Part shown: positions 49,428-53,024 of the stretch, one piece after another
Position numbering within the stretch: position 1 is the stretch's first letter
Layout of the letters: each line of letters opens with the position of its first letter
Assembly: GCA_017398585.1 (NCBI GenBank)
Contig: JAFQFS010000015.1
Span: 1-53,024 of the forward strand
DNA: 53,024 bases
Reading direction: 5' to 3'
DNA from: Clostridia bacterium
Lineage (GTDB): Bacteria > Bacillota > Clostridia > Oscillospirales > CAG-272
Program-made: the position numbers and the translations under genes
The notes under the pieces: generated by a model
Database searches by the model: none
Seen by the model: the letters and a program-made list of their open reading frames with translations, nothing else
What the model was told of the DNA's origin: nothing

Positions 49428-50435
49428 ATGAAAAAAGCTGTCTTCATCGGTTCTGCAGGAAGTGTGGCACGCGTCTACGCGCCGTCCACGCTTGAAAAAA
49501 TGCGCGCCGAACTCGACTTTGTTACCGATCACGTCATCGCAAAAAACGAGATCGATCAGTACCGCGCGGAACTCGCGTCCGCGGATTACATCTTCTCGAC
49601 ATGGGGGATGCCCGCTTTCTCCCGCGAAGAGATCCGCGAATACCTCCCGAACGTGAAGGCGCTGTTCTACGGTGCCGGCTCCGTGCAAGGGTTCGCGCGT
49701 CCGTTCCTTGAAGAAAACATCGCGGTCTTCAGCGCATGGGCGGCAAACGGCGTGCCCGTCGCGGAATACACCTTCGCGGAAATCATTCTGGCGACGAAGG
49801 GATTCTACCAGCGCCTCCACCGTCAGGCGGACGGCGCGGCATGGGCGAACCGTTCGGTCGGCATCGACTTCCCGGGCAACTACGAAATCAAGGTCGGCAT
49901 CATCGGCGCGGGCATGATCGGCAAAATGGTCATCGAACGCCTGCACACGCTCGATTTCGTGGACATTCTCGTGTTCGACCCGTTCCTCTCCGCCGAAAAG
50001 GCGGCGGAACTCGGCGTCACGAAGACCGATCTTCTTACGCTGTTTGAACAGTCCGATGTCGTTTCGAACCACCTCGCCAACAATCCGCAGACCGTCGGCA
50101 TGCTGAACGCGGACTGCTTCCGCCGGATGAAGCCGCATGCAACCTTCATCAACACCGGACGCGGCGCGCAGGTTGTGGAAGCGGACATGATAAAGGCTCT
50201 CCTCGACGTTCCGACCCGTGCGGCGGTACTCGACGTGACCTTCCCGGAACCGCCGGAAGCAGACAGCCCGCTCTACACCGTTCCGAACGTCTTCCTGACG
50301 CCCCACATCGCGGGTTCGCTCGGCAACGAAGTTCACCGCATGGCGGAATACATGTACGAAGAATACAGGGCATTCGATGCCGGTCAGCCGACGCGTTACG
50401 GCGTGACCATCCCGATGCTTGCGACGATGGCGTAA
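49428..50435 (+). CDS. D-isomer-specific 2-hydroxyacid dehydrogenase family protein
   Basis: NAD(H)-dependent dehydrogenase of 335 residues. The dinucleotide fold is VGIIGAGMIGKMVIERL (about 155-171), followed by DILVFDPF with acidic Asp for NAD. The catalytic block near the C-terminus is 'TFINTGRGAQVVEADMI', then VLDVTFPEPP and LTPHIAGSLGNE (His-Glu pair). The substrate is unknown. It starts after AAGGAGG. It is followed by the flavin oxidoreductase and the SDR, suggesting a small redox unit. Confidence 0.9.
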   Translation: MKKAVFIGSAGSVARVYAPSTLEKMRAELDFVTDHVIAKNEIDQYRAELASADYIFSTWGMPAFSREEIREYLPNVKALFYGAGSVQGFARPFLEENIAVFSAWAANGVPVAEYTFAEIILATKGFYQRLHRQADGAAWANRSVGIDFPGNYEIKVGIIGAGMIGKMVIERLHTLDFVDILVFDPFLSAEKAAELGVTKTDLLTLFEQSDVVSNHLANNPQTVGMLNADCFRRMKPHATFINTGRGAQVVEADMIKALLDVPTRAAVLDVTFPEPPEADSPLYTVPNVFLTPHIAGSLGNEVHRMAEYMYEEYRAFDAGQPTRYGVTIPMLATMA

Positions 50436-50445
50436 GGGGGAGACG

Positions 50446-50505
50446 TCGGGGGAACTTTTTGAAAAAAGTTTCCCCGAGCCCCTTCAAAAACTTTCAGACG
50501 AATAT
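50446..50505 (+). repeat. Family A hairpin repeat, copy 20
   Basis: Stem 50446-50477 (TCGGGGGAACTTTTT with AAAAAGTTTCCCCGA), tail CCCCTTCAAAAACTTT, then a GTGCAGA box at 50519-50525. It starts 10 nt after the dehydrogenase stop. Confidence 0.88.
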
Positions 50506-50537
50506 CGGAATATTGTTAGTGCAGATTTGATGGTGTT

Positions 50538-51845
50538 ATGACGAAATTTACTTACAGAACGAAAGAAGACCTTCTTGCCGCAGCCGCGTCCGCAGGTGTG
50601 AGCCTTCCGTGGTCGGACGACCTTTCGGTTCTGCGCGAGGAAAAGCGCATCGGCGGCTCGAACGTCGTGATGCGGAACCGGCTGACCGTTCATCCGATGG
50701 AAGGGTTTGACTCCACCGCAGACGGTTCCCCGTCGGAGCTGACTCTGCGCCGCGCAAAGCGGTTCGCGGACGGCGGCGCCGGTCTGATCTGGCTGGAAGC
50801 AACCTCCGTCACGGAAGACGGACGCACGAACACCGGTCAGATGTGGATCCACGAAGGCAACGCGGATGAGTTCGCGAGAATGGCGGAGATGATGCACGAG
50901 CGTTCGGACGGCGTTCCGCTGATTCTGCAGCTCACACACTCCGGACGGTTCTCAAAGCCGGACAATACTCCGCGTCCGGTGATCTCGTACCACAATCCCC
51001 TGATGAACGAAAAATTCAACATTGATCCGGACTATCCGGTCGTGACGGACGAATACCTTGACGCACTTCCGGAAAAATTCGGACGTGCGGCGGAACTTGC
51101 GAAAAAGGCTGGCTTTGACGGCGTGGACGTGAAGTGCTGTCACAAGTACCTGTTCAGCGAACTGCTGTCGGCGTACTCACGCGAAGGCCGCTACGGCGGA
51201 TTGTTCGAAAACCGGACGCGCGTGTTCGTGGATTCCATGAAGGCGGCGGCGGTACACTGTTCGGACGACTTCATCCTTGCGTCCCGTTTCGGACCGTACG
51301 AATGTCTGCCGTACCCGTGGGGATTCGCGGCGGATCATGAGGATTATCTCAAAATCGACTGGGACGAGCCGGATCGGCTCTACAACATCATGTACGACTG
51401 CGGCGTACGTCTCGTCGACATGACGCTCGGTTCCCCGTATATCAACCCGCACGTGAACCGTCCTTACGACGGCGGCGGATACGAACCGCCGGAAGAGCAG
51501 ATGACGGGCGTTGCGCGTCTGATGGGTGCGGCGGCTCACATGAAGGAAAGCGTACCGGGAATCGTGATGATCGGCACGGGCTATTCGTACCTGCGGCAAT
51601 TTGCGGCGAACGCGGCGGCGGGGGCGGTCAGCTCCGGCATGACGGACGCGGCGGGATTCGGCAGAATGGCGTTCGCGTATCCGGATTTTGCGCGTGACAT
51701 TCTGGAAAACGGCGGACTTGACCTGCACAAGGTCTGTCTGACCTGTTCGAAATGCACGGCGCTGATGCGTGCGATGTCCTGCACGGGATGTCCGATCCGC
51801 GACCGTGATCCGTACCTTGAAATTTACAGAAAAGTTCTGGGCTGA
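50538..51845 (+). CDS. NADH:flavin oxidoreductase (old yellow enzyme family) with C-terminal Fe-S cysteines
   Basis: A 435-residue FMN TIM-barrel enzyme. RNRLTVHPMEG and 'RFADGGAGLIWLEAT' open the barrel, then LQLTHSGRFSKP, VDVKCCHKYLFSELLS, and GFGRMAFAYPDFARDI at the phosphate site. A C-terminal cluster CLTCSKCTALMRAMSCTGC would hold an Fe-S centre, as in the 2,4-dienoyl-CoA reductase group, but the FAD/NADH domain of those enzymes is absent. The substrate is unknown. The SDR gene follows 13 nt downstream. No convincing ribosome site; the start follows a family A repeat. Confidence 0.88.
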   Translation: MTKFTYRTKEDLLAAAASAGVSLPWSDDLSVLREEKRIGGSNVVMRNRLTVHPMEGFDSTADGSPSELTLRRAKRFADGGAGLIWLEATSVTEDGRTNTGQMWIHEGNADEFARMAEMMHERSDGVPLILQLTHSGRFSKPDNTPRPVISYHNPLMNEKFNIDPDYPVVTDEYLDALPEKFGRAAELAKKAGFDGVDVKCCHKYLFSELLSAYSREGRYGGLFENRTRVFVDSMKAAAVHCSDDFILASRFGPYECLPYPWGFAADHEDYLKIDWDEPDRLYNIMYDCGVRLVDMTLGSPYINPHVNRPYDGGGYEPPEEQMTGVARLMGAAAHMKESVPGIVMIGTGYSYLRQFAANAAAGAVSSGMTDAAGFGRMAFAYPDFARDILENGGLDLHKVCLTCSKCTALMRAMSCTGCPIRDRDPYLEIYRKVLG

Positions 51846-51858
51846 GGAGGAAGCGAGC

Positions 51859-52638
51859 ATGAAAAACAACCGTAAAACCGTAATTGTGACGGGTGCGGCG
51901 CGCGGCATCGGCCGCGGGATCTCGATGGAGCTGGCAAAGGCTGGCTACACCGTATGCGCGGTGGGCACGAGAAGTGCGGAAGATGAAAACGTCCGCGCGT
52001 ATCTCGCGGAGCTGACATCTGTCTCCCCGGACTCGTTCTACCTCTCCGGCGACATTTCGGACGCCGCTGACCGCACACGGATCGTGGAAGGCGCATTCGC
52101 CGGGCTGTGCGAAGTGGATGCGCTCGTAAACAACGCAGGCGTCGCGCCGACGGTCCGGAACGACATCCTCGAAATGACGGAAGAGAGCTTCGACCGCGTT
52201 CTTGACATCAACCTGCGCGGCACGTTCTTCCTGACACAGGCGATCGCGAACCGGATGGTAAAGCAGACCCCTGCAGACTTCCGCCGCACAATCGTCTTCA
52301 TCACATCCATTTCCGCGGTCGTCTCGAGCATCAACCGCGGCGAATACTGCATCTCCAAAGCCGGTCTCTCGATGACCGCCAAGCTCTTCGCCGACCGTCT
52401 CGCCGCCGACGGCATCAACGTCTACGAAGTCCGACCGGGCATCATCGCCACCGACATGACCGCCGGCGTCATGGAAAAATACACCCGACTCATCAACGAC
52501 GGTCTCTGTCCCATCAAGCGCATCGGTCAGCCCGAAGACGTGGGCCGCGTCGTTCATGCCCTCTGTGACAACTTCCTCGGCTATTCCACAGGGGAAGTCA
52601 TCAATGTCGACGGCGGCATGATGATCCAGACACTCTGA
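51859..52638 (+). CDS. Short-chain dehydrogenase/reductase (3-ketoacyl reductase-like)
   Basis: NAD(P)-dependent SDR of 259 residues. Cofactor motif TGAARGIGRG (10-19), NNAGVAP, catalytic Ser in ITSISAV, Tyr and Lys in GEYCISKAG, and PGIIATDMT after the active site. The C-terminal GEVINVDGGMMI is typical of FabG-like SDRs. The true substrate may be a sugar or alcohol rather than an acyl carrier. GAGGAGG precedes the start, 13 nt after the flavin oxidoreductase stop, so the two genes form one transcript. Confidence 0.93.
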   Translation: MKNNRKTVIVTGAARGIGRGISMELAKAGYTVCAVGTRSAEDENVRAYLAELTSVSPDSFYLSGDISDAADRTRIVEGAFAGLCEVDALVNNAGVAPTVRNDILEMTEESFDRVLDINLRGTFFLTQAIANRMVKQTPADFRRTIVFITSISAVVSSINRGEYCISKAGLSMTAKLFADRLAADGINVYEVRPGIIATDMTAGVMEKYTRLINDGLCPIKRIGQPEDVGRVVHALCDNFLGYSTGEVINVDGGMMIQTL

Positions 52639-52666
52639 CAGAATTTTAGTAAGTGCAGATTTTTTT

Positions 52667-52730
52667 GGGGAACCTTTTCAGAGGAAAGGTTCCCCCGGCC
52701 CCCCTCCAAACCTCTTTAATCTGTTACAGT
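52667..52730 (+). repeat. Family A hairpin repeat, copy 21
   Basis: Stem 52667-52695 (GGGGAACCTTTTC with GAAAGGTTCCCC), tail CCCCCCTCCAAACCTCTTTAAT. GTGCAGA boxes lie on both sides (52653-52659 and 52741-52747). It is the same sub-variant as the copy at 281-345. Confidence 0.88.
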
Positions 52731-52850
52731 GATTTTGACTGTGCAGATTTTTTGTTTTTTAAGGGGTTTTTGATGGGTCTGTGCGCTGACATTTAGTTTG
52801 TCCCAACTGACAAAATGGGAGCGATCCAAAGCCTGAGGAAGGGTGGAGAC

Positions 52851-52882
52851 GGAAGTCAGGGACCACCGAGACCCTGACTTCC
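52851..52882. repeat. Perfect 11-bp hairpin near right end
   Basis: GGAAGTCAGGG (52851-52861) and CCCTGACTTCC (52872-52882) with a 10-nt loop, plus CTCTACGTAGAG (52929-52940) inside a GCAAT/ATTGC bracket. The stretch 52748-52944 has no convincing gene and looks like a palindrome-rich repeat. Confidence 0.6.
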
Positions 52883-52944
52883 CACGCCGTATAAGATAAC
52901 CGCGATATAGTGCTTTCGTTAGCAATCTCTCTACGTAGAGCAAT

Positions 52945-53024
52945 TGCCCGCTCGGCTTGGCTGCCGCCGTCCTCGCTTCTGTCAGGAAGAGCGGCTGACG
53001 TCAAGTTTGCACAAGCGCAAAGCA
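52945..53024 (+). repeat. Right terminal copy of the end repeat
   Basis: Matches bases 1-80 over its whole length in the same orientation with 9 differences. It breaks off at the window end before the outer stem arm seen at the left end (85-97). Confidence 0.85.

Noticed and set aside
1..53024. Circular plasmid closed by an 80-bp end overlap
   Set aside because: The two ends differ at 9 of 80 positions, and the content (thrS, lepA, tsaD, rnj, uppP) is chromosomal.

Overview
The window looks like a chromosomal contig from a spore-forming, carbohydrate-using gut or rumen Clostridia (Oscillospiraceae/Ruminococcaceae-like). This is inferred from a DnaD/DnaI-type primosome pair, a CwlD-like cortex amidase, a CTGNTCRS-type arginine phosphatase, an AbrB regulator with a C-terminal zinc ribbon, a threonine T-box, consensus TTGACA/TATAAT promoters, GGAGG ribosome sites and many sugar-related genes (GH95, GH43, three sugar-binding lipoproteins, sugar isomerase, Gfo/Idh/MocA). 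Coding DNA is GC-rich and intergenic DNA is AT-rich. No rRNA, tRNA, CRISPR, prophage or transposase gene was seen.

Layout. 0.4-3.8 kb: dCMP deaminase, lipoprotein, arginine phosphatase, rimI, tsaD. 4.0-6.2 kb: dnaD and a DnaI/DnaC-type helicase loader, with DnaA-box-like sites. 6.3-13.6 kb: sugar isomerase, yfcE, a 32-residue Cys-rich membrane peptide, a CpXC protein, a nuclease-helicase fusion fronted by a hairpin array, typA. 13.8-19.2 kb (minus strand): sugar-binding lipoprotein, GH95 glycosidase, tyrosine recombinase. 19.5-26 kb: a membrane protein, a TipAS-like mini protein, then minus-strand cwlD-like amidase, FAD oxidoreductase and an ABC ATPase/permease pair. 26-35 kb: pepT, Gfo/Idh/MocA, cinA, GH43 lipoprotein, two more sugar-binding lipoproteins. 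35.2-44 kb: a MITE-like element, T-box thrS, abrB-type regulator, RNase J with a possible upstream ncRNA, Dabb protein, U32 protease-family protein, uppP. 44-53 kb: HAD phosphatase and UroD-family protein (minus strand), lepA, hemW, and a 2-hydroxyacid dehydrogenase / flavin oxidoreductase / SDR run.

The most striking content is non-coding. At least 21 copies of a GGGGAAAACTTTTT/AAAAAGTTTTCCCC hairpin repeat (called family A here) occupy most gene junctions. Their arms covary, most lie within about 35 nt after a stop codon, and some pair up into composite near-palindromes of about 230-240 bp. A second multi-hairpin family (family B) has two copies with compensatory changes in three hairpins. 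A 266-bp element at 35.2 kb (family C) has inverted ends and an 8-bp flanking direct repeat. The predicted leader of the nuclease-helicase gene is a row of different hairpins separated by an identical 7-nt linker, ATTTCAC. The first and last 80 bases of the window are copies of one further structured repeat, which suggests the contig was broken at repeats.

All calls were made by eye from sequence. No similarity search or folding program was run, so names rest on motif recognition.
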